Assembly: GCF_949628265.1 (NCBI RefSeq)
Contig: NC_088787.1
Span: 25,286,501 to 25,350,500 of the forward strand
DNA length: 64,000 nt
Origin: Cloeon dipterum
Lineage: Eukaryota > Arthropoda > Insecta > Ephemeroptera > Baetidae
Direction of reading: 5' to 3'
Positions 50,101-61,101 of the stretch are shown one piece after another; the stretch's first letter is position 1; every line of letters starts with the position of its first letter. The translations under genes were made by a program, and so were the position numbers. The notes beneath the pieces were generated by a model. It saw only the letters and a list, made by a program, of their open reading frames with translations, was not told the DNA's origin and did not search any database.

Positions 50101-52608
50101 CCGTGACTTTCAAAGATTTACGGTTTTCTCCGTTCGTTGTCGAGGCGCACGATGCACCCTGCACGACTCCTCTGTCGCACATGTTGCATAACCTGCGTCG
50201 TTCGCTCGTTTTATCATTTGACTTTGACCGGTTGAGTTTGAATGATGGAAAAGCTGATATTAATTCAACACATCACCGATTGGCTCACCATATCTTTCCA
50301 TTAATTAATTTTAAATTAGAAGAAAGCCATTACGTGATGATACACAAAGCATGGAAAGTCCAAGAAATATAATTATGAATAAATGGAAAAATTTATTTAA
50401 ATTTAAATTTCCAGGCAACCTCAAATGCCCCTTAACGGTAAACCTTCGTTAGAAATTTAAAGTTTGAAAACGCTTGTTGGTATTCAATTGTCGGTAATCA
50501 CCAAAACTTTGTTTTCATTATAAAAAGGTGAAAAATTTCACCAGTACGAAGCGTTAAAAATATTTAATTCCATCTTGAGATTTATTTTCTTATTTTATAT
50601 GGCTTTTATTCCATAAATTCCCTAGCGTTTTAATTTGGAATTTCAATACATGAAAAAATCCCTTTTGACTTTAATAAACCATTATTTTGATCATAGACGT
50701 GTTTATATTATGTTTTATTTCTTCGTGAGCTATTTTTAATTTGGGACTGGCAAAGTCACGGCTCAATTGCTCTTGGTGTGAAATAATTTACTTGCGACTT
50801 GAGAGGACCAAAAGAATAGCAATAAACTGAGATTTGACGCTTTTTACAGAATCATGTGAGCACGCGGGACAGGAAACACAAGCACAAGGGCAGCTGGACG
50901 CGACGCCGGCAGCTGAGCACTACCGGCTGGGCTACCAGGAGTGCCTGACCGAAACCATGCATTTCCTTGTCGAGATCGATGGCTACTACTCGCACGACGC
51001 GCTCTGCGAGCAGCTTCTGAACCACCTTCAGAAGCACTGCGAGAAAATTGTCAAAGGTAATTTATTGTCAAAATTCTAACGGGGGAGTTTGACGAGAGAA
51101 ATTGTGATTTTGCAGGAGATCGACTAAACTTCTCGCGGCCGATGCGCAGCGAGACGTCGTCAAGCAGCTCGCGCTGCTATTCAGGATACAGTGGCGGGCC
51201 CAGCTCGACCAGCTCGGGCTCGGACAGCGGCGGAAACGGACACAGCTCCAGCAGCAAGGAAAACGTCGCCTGCAATTCAGGTAAAGCTCCGTTTGTGCTG
51301 TTTATTTACTTTATGTCACTTTGCTAGTTTCAACGACTGGAAGTAGAAAAATGAGAAATTGCGATTTTGGTAAATTCAAAACTATCGTTTGTTGATATTT
51401 TATCGCAAAATATGTTGTTAATTTTTAGATAAGAATGATTTCCTTTGAAAAAATATTGGACGTTAATGTACGTGAAAGATTTTTTGTAAGGTTTCTCTGT
51501 CAGTTAACGAAGGTTTAAAAAATGCCTTAGCAGTTTTTACGGTTTAACGTAATCTTCATATACAAGATTTTTTAAACAGCTTGAATTTGTATCTCATATG
51601 ATTCTTGTACTGTCATTATGTGGTTGAATGTTTTTGATTCGACAATATTATCAATTAACAGAGCATTTAAAAAAAGTGACGAAAAATTTTAAAATCGATG
51701 AATTTAGAAAAAAATAACTCAAAAAATGCACAACTCACAACCATTAAATCAAAGTTTCTTAACTTGATAGTCTTTGAGCTTTTTGGAAAAAAAATTAAAC
51801 TGTAATTTGTGCAGAATGGAGGCGGCAGAGTGACATGGAGGAGATGGCGTCACCAGTGCTGATGCAAACCGGACTGGTGCTGCCCCCGCCGCCACCCTTA
51901 GCCACCTCTGAGCAGGCAGACAGCCCGTCGCAGATGAGCGACGCAGGCAGCGATGCGGCCACTAATTGCAGCAGCAGCAGTCAGCTGCGCGAGATGCTGA
52001 CGGGCGCCGCGTCGGCCGGCGCCGTGCCCAGCGGCCACCAGCGGCGGCATTCGGAGTCGGCGGCGCGGGTGGCCGACTCAGTGGCCGCCGGCCTCTACAA
52101 GTTCAAAAACAACATCAAGCAGCGCTTCACGGCCGAGCACCACCACGACGAGTGCAAACGGCGCCGCCTGCTATCCGCCGGCGCCGACGGCGGCATCCCT
52201 TCCGGCGCACCCGCTTCCGTTGTGGTCAAGCTGCGCGGTGGCGGTGGAGGTGGAGACTCTGGCGTCGACTCGCCACCAACCAACCTGATCGTGAAGCAGC
52301 AGTCACCGTCGCCGATGGACGCGTCAACGCCTCCGGAGGCGGCGACGCCGCCGGTGCCGTTCGGCGTGCCGGTGTTCGCGCTGCACTCGAAAGGCGCCTT
52401 CTACATCCCGCTGACCGTAGACAATGAGCTGCTGGCGCCCTACATGTCAGGCTTCAGCGAAAACGGACACGTGCTGCACCCGGTGACCATCTCGGTCAAC
52501 TTCTGCGGGCTGGCGGCGGCGCCGCAGCAGCAGGCGGCGCCGATGGTGCCGTGGCGCGGCGAGCCGGCCGGCTTCATGCCCAAATGGTCCGTGTGCGACC
52601 GCACCTGA
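32185..52608 (+). CDS. cwo: Clockwork orange, bHLH-Orange transcriptional repressor
   Basis: Seven exons give 560 residues: 32185-32330, 41928-42026, 42995-43070, 49874-50069, 50850-51056, 51116-51280 and 51815-52608. Every junction is in phase. The N-terminal region matches the Drosophila protein in pattern (IKFE, then IFRYCEGNLNF). Residues 108-165 are the bHLH, with basic part [13 protein letters not shown] and helix [16 protein letters not shown]. Residues about 197-240 are the Orange domain (YRLGYQECL to [12 protein letters not shown]). A Ser/Gly-rich exon follows, then a conserved [12 protein letters not shown] block, and near 481-525 the [16 protein letters not shown] / HPVTISVNF block typical of CWO. 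CWO enters the nucleus, binds CACGTG E-boxes and represses CLK/CYC targets. Its own locus here is dense in E-boxes. Introns 1 (9.6 kb) and 3 (6.8 kb) are unusually long for this window. The identity is firm; the exon 1 start is supported by phase and by the match. Confidence 0.95.
35640..36000. repeat. Diverged tandem duplication
   Basis: The segment starting near 35642 recurs near 35920, about 280 bp on. Both have TTGCTAAAAATAG, then AAAAATAAACCGACCTTGGCTG, then an ACCTGTTGAAATCTTGTCG-like or ACCTGTTTGAATGTTGTCG block. Roughly 80 bp align well in each copy. Confidence 0.6.
36915..36932. repeat. ACGG tetranucleotide microsatellite
   Basis: About four tandem ACGG units within cwo intron 1. 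Confidence 0.75.
42704..42720. promoter_or_regulatory. Paired CACGTG E-boxes upstream of cwo exon 3
   Basis: CACGTG motifs start at 42704 and 42715, 11 bp apart, with an extra CACGT half-site between them. Paired E-boxes at one-turn spacing resemble tandem CLK/CYC sites. This is the densest point of the locus-wide E-box cluster. Confidence 0.5.
47799..48161 (+). promoter_or_regulatory. Putative internal cwo promoter
   Basis: A GC-rich, CpG-rich island with two CACGTG boxes (47799 and 47845) lies directly upstream of the alternative cwo first exon. No TATA box is evident. An out-of-frame ATG at 48071 opens a frame that runs across the whole exon. Efficient translation from 48162 would therefore need a transcription start downstream of 48071, or leaky scanning. 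Confidence 0.45.
48162..48305 (+). CDS. cwo: Alternative first coding exon of cwo
   Basis: ATG at 48162 opens 48 codons that end in phase 0 at a GTGAGA donor (48306). This is exactly the phase needed to join the bHLH exon at 49874. The predicted peptide begins [16 protein letters not shown] and ends in a basic SKRKRIVKE directly before DPMSHRI, much as the ordinary isoform has KKKALSR there. The resulting isoform would be 501 residues with intact bHLH, Orange and C-terminal regions but a different N-terminus. Third positions are GC-rich, as in the cwo coding exons. The isoform is inferred; RNA evidence is needed. The alternative is that this is an open frame in a CpG island. Confidence 0.6.
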
Positions 52609-53063
52609 CGCTCCTCCCGACTGTTCTCAGCGCGCCGCTACCGCGATGAGAACGCCTCAAACATTGGCTGTGATTGCGAGTGAAAAGTAAATCTGCTGAG
52701 CAAAATTTACCAAACTTTGGTATTCGTGGCCCTTTCTTACAGTTATTTTTTTCTACGTTGTAAGTGTTATGTTTTGCTTTCCCACGCCATGCTCCAGTAT
52801 CGGAACTGTTGTCTATATAGACACACGAGAAATGAACAAAGTTGAGTGGAAAGCACGCATCCTTATATATTTTACGTTTTGCGACGTGGAGAAATATATA
52901 CAAGTGCATCTTTTTGGCATTGCCAAAACGGCGCTGCACGAGAGGACGAACTGCAAACGCGTTGTTCCCTCTCCAAGTGTGAGCTTATCTTTTTATTAAA
53001 ACGCTATACACACGCAGAGTCGTGGATATTTCTGTAAAAGATGTGTTCAGTTATACATTTATC

Positions 53064-53069
53064 AATAAA
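53064..53069 (+). terminator. Poly-A signal of cwo
   Basis: AATAAA in an AT-rich context downstream of the cwo stop. It is the first clear hexamer on this strand. Confidence 0.5.
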
Positions 53070-53386
53070 AAGGTTATAACGTGACGCATAACATTTTTCG
53101 TTTTAACTTTTGCCCAAAAATCAATATCGTGCTGTATAGGAATTCGTTGTTTTGGGAAAAATATAATTTATTTGGATGCCAATTGACAATAAAATCTCTT
53201 AAAATGTACAAGACATCATCCATAATACGCAGGGTCTGTCTGACACTTGGAAAATTCAGTCGATTTTCAGTCCAGGGTTTCACATTTTCTAGTCAATAAT
53301 TTTTTTATTAAAATACTAGTTATAAAAACAATGAATTTTACCATTGATAGATGACAAAAACTTAGGAAAGGTCACTAGATTTGAAT

Positions 53387-53759
53387 GAAACTTGGTATGT
53401 TGATTATTGCCTCTCTAGAAAGGTAATCAACCAATAGTATATAATTTTTCCGAAACTGCATGGCATACAGGGGTACAAGTTGTGGGCTTTTAAAAAACTC
53501 TACTCGCTTCAAAATTTAATTATCTCCGCTTCCAAAAGTGAAAATGAGACAATGGCAACAAAACGGCACTTAGAGTGAAGGTCCTGGCTTCAGGTAGTTT
53601 CTGGAAACCCTTAATTACACTGCTTGATTGAGTTATATTTTCTTTTTCTTTGTTATGAACTCTAGATTAAAAATGACCTCGCTCAGATTCAAGAATTTCG
53701 GAAAAATGAAATACTCTTGGTTGATCACCTTCCTAGAAGCATTCAACATACTGAGTTTC
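53387..53759. mobile_element. MITE-like element with diverged terminal inverted repeats
   Basis: About 70 bp at the left (53387-53455) is roughly 80 percent complementary to 53696-53759. The outer part GAAACTTGGTATGTTG pairs with CAACATACTGAGTTTC, and the inner ATTTTTCCGAAA pairs with TTTCGGAAAAAT. The interior has no coding capacity. It is old, judging by divergence of the arms. Confidence 0.5.
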
Positions 53760-54109
53760 GATTATCCCATTCCAACTTGTGATATCTAAACACGGAAAAT
53801 GCCATTGATAAATTTCATCATTTAGTGCGAAAGTAGCACCCAGATTTTCAACTCTTTCAAAATTGAATACAATTTTTCCACCATAGATGATTATCAATTT
53901 TGAAAAAAAAATCAAAACCACTTTTGGAATCATAATAACATTTTTCATATATAATGCCGTTTCTTTATCTTTTTCGAGGCTTGGAGAAAAAACTCGACCG
54001 AAATTTCCAAGTCTAGTCTTTCTTTCCCTGAAAACAAAATAACACTCCCTGCCTGCACTGCATTTAAAGCTCACAATTCTGCATTTCACAGTTTATATCA
54101 ATGAAATAA

Positions 54110-57059
54110 TTACTTGACTTTTCTCATCTTCCCCTTTTTCCGCCTGCGCTGCTGCATGGGCACGGTGTGGTCCACCTTTTCGGCAACGGGCAGCAGTGGC
54201 GGCGGCACGTACGTGTGGTACGAGGCCCTGGTGGTGTGCACCTTGAACGGCGACTCGTGCAGCTCGACGGTCATCAGCTTGAATTGGCGGTCGCTCAGCA
54301 TGGCCCACTGGCAGCCGAGGATCTGCGACACCTCGCGCTCGGTCGCCGCGTACGAGCGGCTCGCTGTCTTCAGCCACCGGTAGAAGGTGTCGCTCCAGTC
54401 GATGGCGCGTGGACAGTCGCACCGCAGCACCACTGCGTTGCGCCGCACGTGCATGAAGCGCAGGTTTTGCCCCGTATGCGCCAGCAGCAGCACCGTGGCC
54501 GTTGAGATGCGCTCGCGGACAACCTAGAAATACAAAAATTTTGAGTAAATATTAACTACAAGAAATATAACACAACACTTTTATGATACTACAGCCAAAA
54601 TGGTTAGAATTGTATTTCTTAACACACATTTATACTTTAATTAATATCTTAAAGTTGTATTTCTCTAAATTTTATTGCATTAAAAGAAGAGATCTCAGCA
54701 TGTTTGTCATTTTAGTAAAATTAAATCAAATAATGCTAATATATTCTGAACAAGGCTGGTATTTTTTTTTACTACTGAATAAATTCTAAGATGCTTTTCC
54801 TTATCCAAAAAACTGTAAATTAATGCTTAACACTAAACATGAAATGTATAAATATACTTACAAGAGTGTGCAAATTAGGACATTGTCTGCACAAATGCAG
54901 AAGCAACGGATCTGCTCTTTCCGAGTAAGATTTTGTCCGATGAAACCTGGGTAGGCCTACGTGGCCATAAACCTGTAGGTCAGCTCTGTACTGGTCAATT
55001 GCAGTCAAAATCGAACTGGAATTGACCTAAGGGAAATATTTTTATTTGTTTTTATTTTTCGAAGAAATTAAAATGATGAAATAAAAAATACCCTTATTGC
55101 CTGCGTTTTAAAGCTCTGTCCGAGATAATTTTTATAAGTTAAAACCTCGTCTAGTGCCGGGTAAGTAATTTTTTGTTACCATTATGGCGAGAGTTTGCTT
55201 AGGATGGTGTGGTTAGGATGAATTAAAAAATTTCAATTTAATATTGGTGATGAAAATATAAAAATAAATGCACTGACGTATACATTTTCACCATCAAAAT
55301 TTTTAACCGAATGCTATATCTTATTTAAAAATAAAATAGCAGTCAATGACTGCTCTCGATAAACATTGAAATGTTTGGAACAAATGTATTACCTTGAGGT
55401 GACATGACTTGTAGAGGATGGAGCGGACTGGCGCACCAATTTGCCAGACAACTTCTCCACTGCGCACGTTCTCGAGCTGCAAGTGAACGTTGAGCGCAGG
55501 GTTGTCCCAGCGGCAGGCGCGCCACGCTTTCCACGGCAGGGTGGACAGGTTGTCGGGCGTGTAGCGGTTCTGCACCACGTGTAGGTGGTGCAGGTGTGGA
55601 CAATCGCCGAGCAGCATGAGCAAGTCCACACCCAGACTCTGCGGGCTCAGCGTCAGAACCTTTCGTGGCGAATAATTAGCGATTTAATAATGCTGAAAAA
55701 TAGGAGGAATAACCCGCAAATTGACAAAGACGCCGGCGTGCAGCATTTGGCAAGGAATTTTCGTCACGTTTATCAGGGTAAGCGTTCGCAGTTTCTCACA
55801 GCCGGAAAAGCACACGTCGTCTAAAAGAGTCAGTGCTTCATACCTTGAAAATAATTACACATAATTTAAAATTCTGGATATAAATTAGGATTCGGGTTAG
55901 GTTAAATTTTAAAATTGTATTTATTTTCTTGCAAACCTTTCGAGAAGCAAGTCCTCGAGTTGCAAGTGCTTTAGCGTGGCTCCTAGACCGCCCATCAGCC
56001 TTTTAAATGACTCTAGCAGCTTTCCTCCCGTGCCGAAAACATACTCGTCCTCCTCGCGCGCCGTTGCAGCCATGTTGCATGGAAAGGTAAAACGCAGCGT
56101 CGAGATGCGGCTGCCGATTCCTTGCCCGCCGCCGCGGACTTCAACTAACACCTTCAATGTTCAAAGAAATAAAGAAATCGATGAGTCTAATAGTAAAATT
56201 TTCCAAATTATATCAGATTAGTAGGACGTCCTGGAGCAATCAATGTCTAATTAAATACTTAATAGCTCATTTAAGGCAAAATGAATTTAAAAAAAATCAA
56301 TTTAATTTAATATATAAAGGTTGAGCGCAAAAACTAGATTTTAATAAAGTTATTTTTTTGTTATTTTTTTATTAATTGTTAATTGTTGCATTCCAAAAAA
56401 TATGTACAAGTCTAAATACCGGTACTATGTTTCCCTTGTGGTAAATCACCTTTCCAGCCTTTTCCTGCTTGTTCCTCTCGGCATAGTAACAAAGCATCAC
56501 CATAAATTCGTACAAATTGTGAAAGCTGAACATTGGCTCGAAAACAAGTGTCTTGATACATCTCCCGATCGTCGCTAGACAGTTTTGTGTTCGCATATGA
56601 TCCAAAACATGCTGTAAATGAGTTTGGATTTTCTAACGAAAAAAATCAGTGAAATAAGGGATTTACCTGCCATCCCATGTAATAGTTGAACTTGCGTCTG
56701 ACTAGTGTCATGTCGTTCATGACAAAGTTTGACCAGACGTAGGGCAGGTAGAAGGCGTCGTTCCATCGTCGACACACGATTGACGCGTGGTACCGATCGC
56801 GAATTGAGAGATAGGAAAAAACCCTCTCTATGATAAGGTCCGGCAGCTCTTCCCAGTGGCTCTCGACCAAAGCTTTTTCACCGGGCGGCTTACTCGCTCG
56901 CGCTTTCTTTTTCCTGGCTGAGTATTTGAATTTTGTTATATAATAAAATGTACAACTGTAGAAAATTTTACCCTTTTTGTTTCCGCTACCTCCGTTTAAT
57001 ACTAAAGACGGCTTTTGTTCGTTTCCAATCGTTTCGGTAACCGTTACAGAGCCGTCCAT
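54110..57059 (-). CDS. F-box protein, FBXO33-like
   Basis: Minus-strand exons in transcript order: 57059-56667, 56611-56420, 56151-55937, 55843-55714, 55659-55393, 55026-54862 and 54523-54110. All phases join, giving 591 residues, or 573 if a 54-nt in-frame intron at 56918-56971 is removed. An F-box lies at about residues 70-112 of the unspliced form (ELPDLIIERVFSYLSIRDRY, then VCRRW). A long region of degenerate leucine-rich repeats follows. The C-terminal part (ADPLLLHLCRQCPNLHTLVV onward) resembles FBXO33 more than FBXO39. The extreme C-terminus is strongly basic (QRRRKKGKMRKVK). F-box proteins bind SKP1 and recruit substrates to SCF ubiquitin ligases; the substrate here is unknown. Drosophila FipoQ may be the orthologue, but I am not sure enough to assign the name. 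Confidence 0.85.
56918..56971 (-). other. 54-nt in-frame mini-intron in the F-box gene
   Basis: On the minus strand this segment starts GTAAAA and ends ACTCAG, is AT-rich, and interrupts a Lys/Arg-rich coding stretch. Being a multiple of three and free of stops, it leaves the frame open if retained, adding 18 residues. Other introns of this gene are 54 nt (55660-55713) and 55 nt (56612-56666), so the length is normal for a spliced intron here. Confidence 0.55.
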
Positions 57060-59468
57060 GTTATTTGAAGTTCCTGGCTTTATATAAACTAAAAGGAACT
57101 TAATTGAAGATGCGAATACAATCCACTCTTAAAACGCACCTACTGTACGCTTTTCTCTTTCGATCTTGGCAAAGCAGCTGTTTCCTCATATGAGTTATTT
57201 TGGGACACCCAGCTTCGTTTACAAAGTTTGGTTCAGCGCGATGAATTTGAAGTTGGCGAAGGTAGTTTCAAGTCAGTTTAACTCATCCATATGAAAATTC
57301 CTTGTTATGATATTTTAAAAATTTATTCAACGCACGGGCAAACAGCACTAAATCCATATAAATACAAAAATATAATTACAAAAATATTTGCTTCTCAAAT
57401 TCAATTTTCTTGGCCAAGAGACTTTTCAAAAATCATATTTTTTGGTTTTTAATGAATAATCGACTAACAAATTCACAAAAAAAAAACAGAGATGTAGCCG
57501 CGTGACATGCAAACGGCACGTGTTTTTTATTCACAGCGTGCTGATTGGAAAAGATGAGCTCGACTTTGGCTATTCACGTGTGCGGTATCCTTGGGACAAA
57601 ATGCGCCGGACCAATAATCTGTATTGTGCCTCATTTTCGGCACGAATTAAATTATAAATCTTGCATTTTAATATACGTTCCCGTATGTGGTTTAGTTCAA
57701 TTGCAGGGATAAAGTATGCACACACATTAGCGTGCCACGCGACGCTGCTATCGGTTACAAAAATGATATAATATTGCTACTCATTTACTGGTTTTGTGGA
57801 AATAGATGAATGTAATTACGCGCCAAAAACTTTGAAGAAACTGAAAGAACGCAAGAAAAAGAATTATCATTATTTTGACTGTATATATTTTATGTTATAC
57901 TGTTCATATTTTAGTATTATCCGCGGTGGATTGATTTTAGACAAAATTATGGCAAAATTCCTTTTTACTTAATGTAAAGAGTATATAATAGTTTGATTTC
58001 TTATTTAGTCATCAATTTATACTTCAGCATTTGTGTAAGAGTCCTCACTCGCAAAATCAGACCATCGTCTATGTTTGTGCCAGATTTATCGCTGTAGCCT
58101 TCAGAAAAATTAAATTCCTAGTTTATTAGGACCGTCATCAACCATAATTATCACAACATTCACGTGAAAAACTTGATCAAATTAAGTCAACATAAAATGA
58201 AATTAATGGGTTTATCGGCATATTTTTCAGATAAATAAATTTTCGATAAGTGCCAAATTACAAATTAGATTATAAAAATATACCTAATTCCCCTCCCTAC
58301 ATTTAACCATTTTAATTAAAGCCAATCGACCGGTTGGTCGGTCACTACTATCCGGAAAGAATTTCATATAAAATTATCAACCTTTGCAAACTGTGGGTGA
58401 GCGAACTTATTACTGGAAGGTGTTCATAATCTTGCAAATTGTTTAGTGGCGTGCATTCTGAGAGCGAAACTGTAAAACGAAAAAGGTTCATTCAAAAAGC
58501 TGATGTTCTGAGAGAGCAACTGGCAACACGTTGAGAGGAAAGCCAAAAATGGAAGTATTTTAATTGTATTATATAATTATTATTTATTTGCAATTTTATC
58601 TTAAAACCTTGCATGAAACATCCCGCAGAAAATTTAATTCAACCAAGGTAATTTAATATCAATAGTAAAAAATAGCCAGATTTTAAATTTTGTTTAAAAT
58701 TGCAGCAAATATAGATCATTCAAAAGATTGAGCACTGAACATACTGACACTTTTCAAGTATGAATTTCAATTCAACCCGACGTTCGTGGGAGGCATCCTG
58801 CTCACCACGACGCAAGATTTTGAAATGGTAAAAACGACATGAGTAACAATATCTGGGGAAGACCTTGAGGATGACTATTTCTATGGATAAATGAGGCGCA
58901 CTTCAAGGTGAGCCGCCCGACGAATGTGACGACTGACTCAAGCAACACCTTTTGGCACATTCACGACAGCACCTGGCGAAAACGCGACACCAACAAGTGC
59001 TTTGACCAGGACAGGGAGACACAGCGCAAAGACCGCACAAACGACCTCGTTGACGTCAATTACCAACTGCGGGCTAAGCACCACCTTACAATAAACAATT
59101 TGACTTTCACGCTGCTCAACGTCTAGCTTGAGAGCGACAAATGCTGACTCCGTGGTGAGAGTGTGACCAAACACCTTTTTCAATATCTTTAGAGGAGTTT
59201 TGTAATTTTATGCGGTGATTTTCACTAGTTAATAAAGAGATAACCACGGTCATTACACTTGCTAAAACGTCTCAACTTGAAACCTTGGAGTATAACCTCC
59301 TGAGTTGTATAACAAACTTCCTCTCATCCTGCATCAATTTTAAATGAAGTAGATCAAAAGCAGTTTCAATCATATTAAACATATTATGATCATAAAAACG
59401 AAATCAATTGCTAAGAGGATTATATTCGTTCAAACAAATTACTTAACAGCAAAATGCTCGAGAAATAT
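57060..59468. other. Intergenic region between the F-box gene and Naa10
   Basis: This holds the F-box gene promoter and 5' UTR (two CACGTG boxes at 57517 and 57575), AT-rich DNA with one further CACGTG at 58161, and the broken galactosyltransferase exon copy at 58776-59166. No intact gene is supported. Confidence 0.65.
58776..59166 (+). pseudogene. Broken duplicate of the last B4GalT7 exon
   Basis: The sequence aligns almost end to end with the second coding exon of the intact gene at 62787-63190. The start (TTCGTGGGAGGCATCCTGCT) and the later TGCTGACTCCGTGG are identical or nearly so. Small indels and stops break it: the region matching [11 protein letters not shown] is damaged and followed by TAA, and the end has a TAG inside LLNV. 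A 72-codon frame remains at 58908-59126 (RPTNVTTDSSNTFWHIHD, then WRKRD). The first coding exon is absent and no intron trace is visible beyond a TTTCAAG-like acceptor just upstream. A partial duplication followed by decay is the simplest reading. Confidence 0.85.
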
Positions 59469-60453
<985 letters not shown>

Positions 60454-61101
60454 TTTGAATATTGTTCCAGAAAAACCACTAATCGTCAACTTAAGCCGAG
60501 TTGTTTGTATGTAGGAGGTTTGTGTCGTTTGTGATCTGTGTGATTCTGTGTTTCGTGTCCGCCCCTTTAATCTCCCAGCTGGGAATCACTGCGTCACCTT
60601 GCGGAGCTATTGCAAACTAAAATAAAGTCAAGATCGAAGATTCTTTAAGGTACGCAATAGGGTGAGCAATATGCCGCGCTTTTTAATTTTGTAAATCATT
60701 CATTCAAAGTTTTAAAACTCGCGGGAGCTTAAGAATCTTTCTAGTCTCTTCCCCTTGAGTTTAAGGACTCCCACACATATGAAAGACATTAGTCGTGGCT
60801 TTCTCCACAGTCCTATAATATCTCTTCAACCAAATTTATTGAAACACACGGAAAGTGCACTGTCGACGCAATTTTCATACGTCGGATGGCTCAAATACCG
60901 GTCACCTTGGCGTTGTTTCTTTGGCATTTGAGGAATGTTTGTGTCCTGTAGAGCGTGCTGAACATAACCAATCAAGGTATTTTGTTCACTCGTGACAGTT
61001 CAGATTGTTAGTGGAATTCTAAAACACTTTTTCTTGCACTTCAGGCGACAGAGTAGTACAAGTAAATCACTTGATAAGGGAGCTCTAGAGACGCCTCCGT
61101 G
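60454..61101. promoter_or_regulatory. Shared divergent promoter of Naa10 and SGSM3
   Basis: The two genes start head to head about 650 bp apart. On the plus strand, a donor-like AAG/GTACGC near 60650 and a strong acceptor at 61044 (CTTGCACTTCAG) suggest a spliced SGSM3 5' UTR. That would place both transcription starts within roughly 150 bp. No TATA box is evident. Confidence 0.5.

Larger units (their letters stand above)
52609..54109. other. Tail-to-tail intergenic region of cwo and the F-box gene
   Basis: This holds the cwo 3' UTR, with an AATAAA at 53064-53069 about 455 nt after the stop. An AT-rich stretch with an imperfect inverted repeat (53387-53759) follows, then the 3' flank of the minus-strand F-box gene. 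No coding sequence is supported. Confidence 0.6.

Noticed and set aside
51966..52427. A 153-codon Arg-rich frame
   Set aside because: It is a shifted frame of the last cwo coding exon, which is confirmed by conserved CWO blocks and phase.
60779..60801. A segment starting TGAAAGACAT that resembles the 5' end of miR-71
   Set aside because: Only the seed half matches, and I saw no hairpin partner of the right length nearby.
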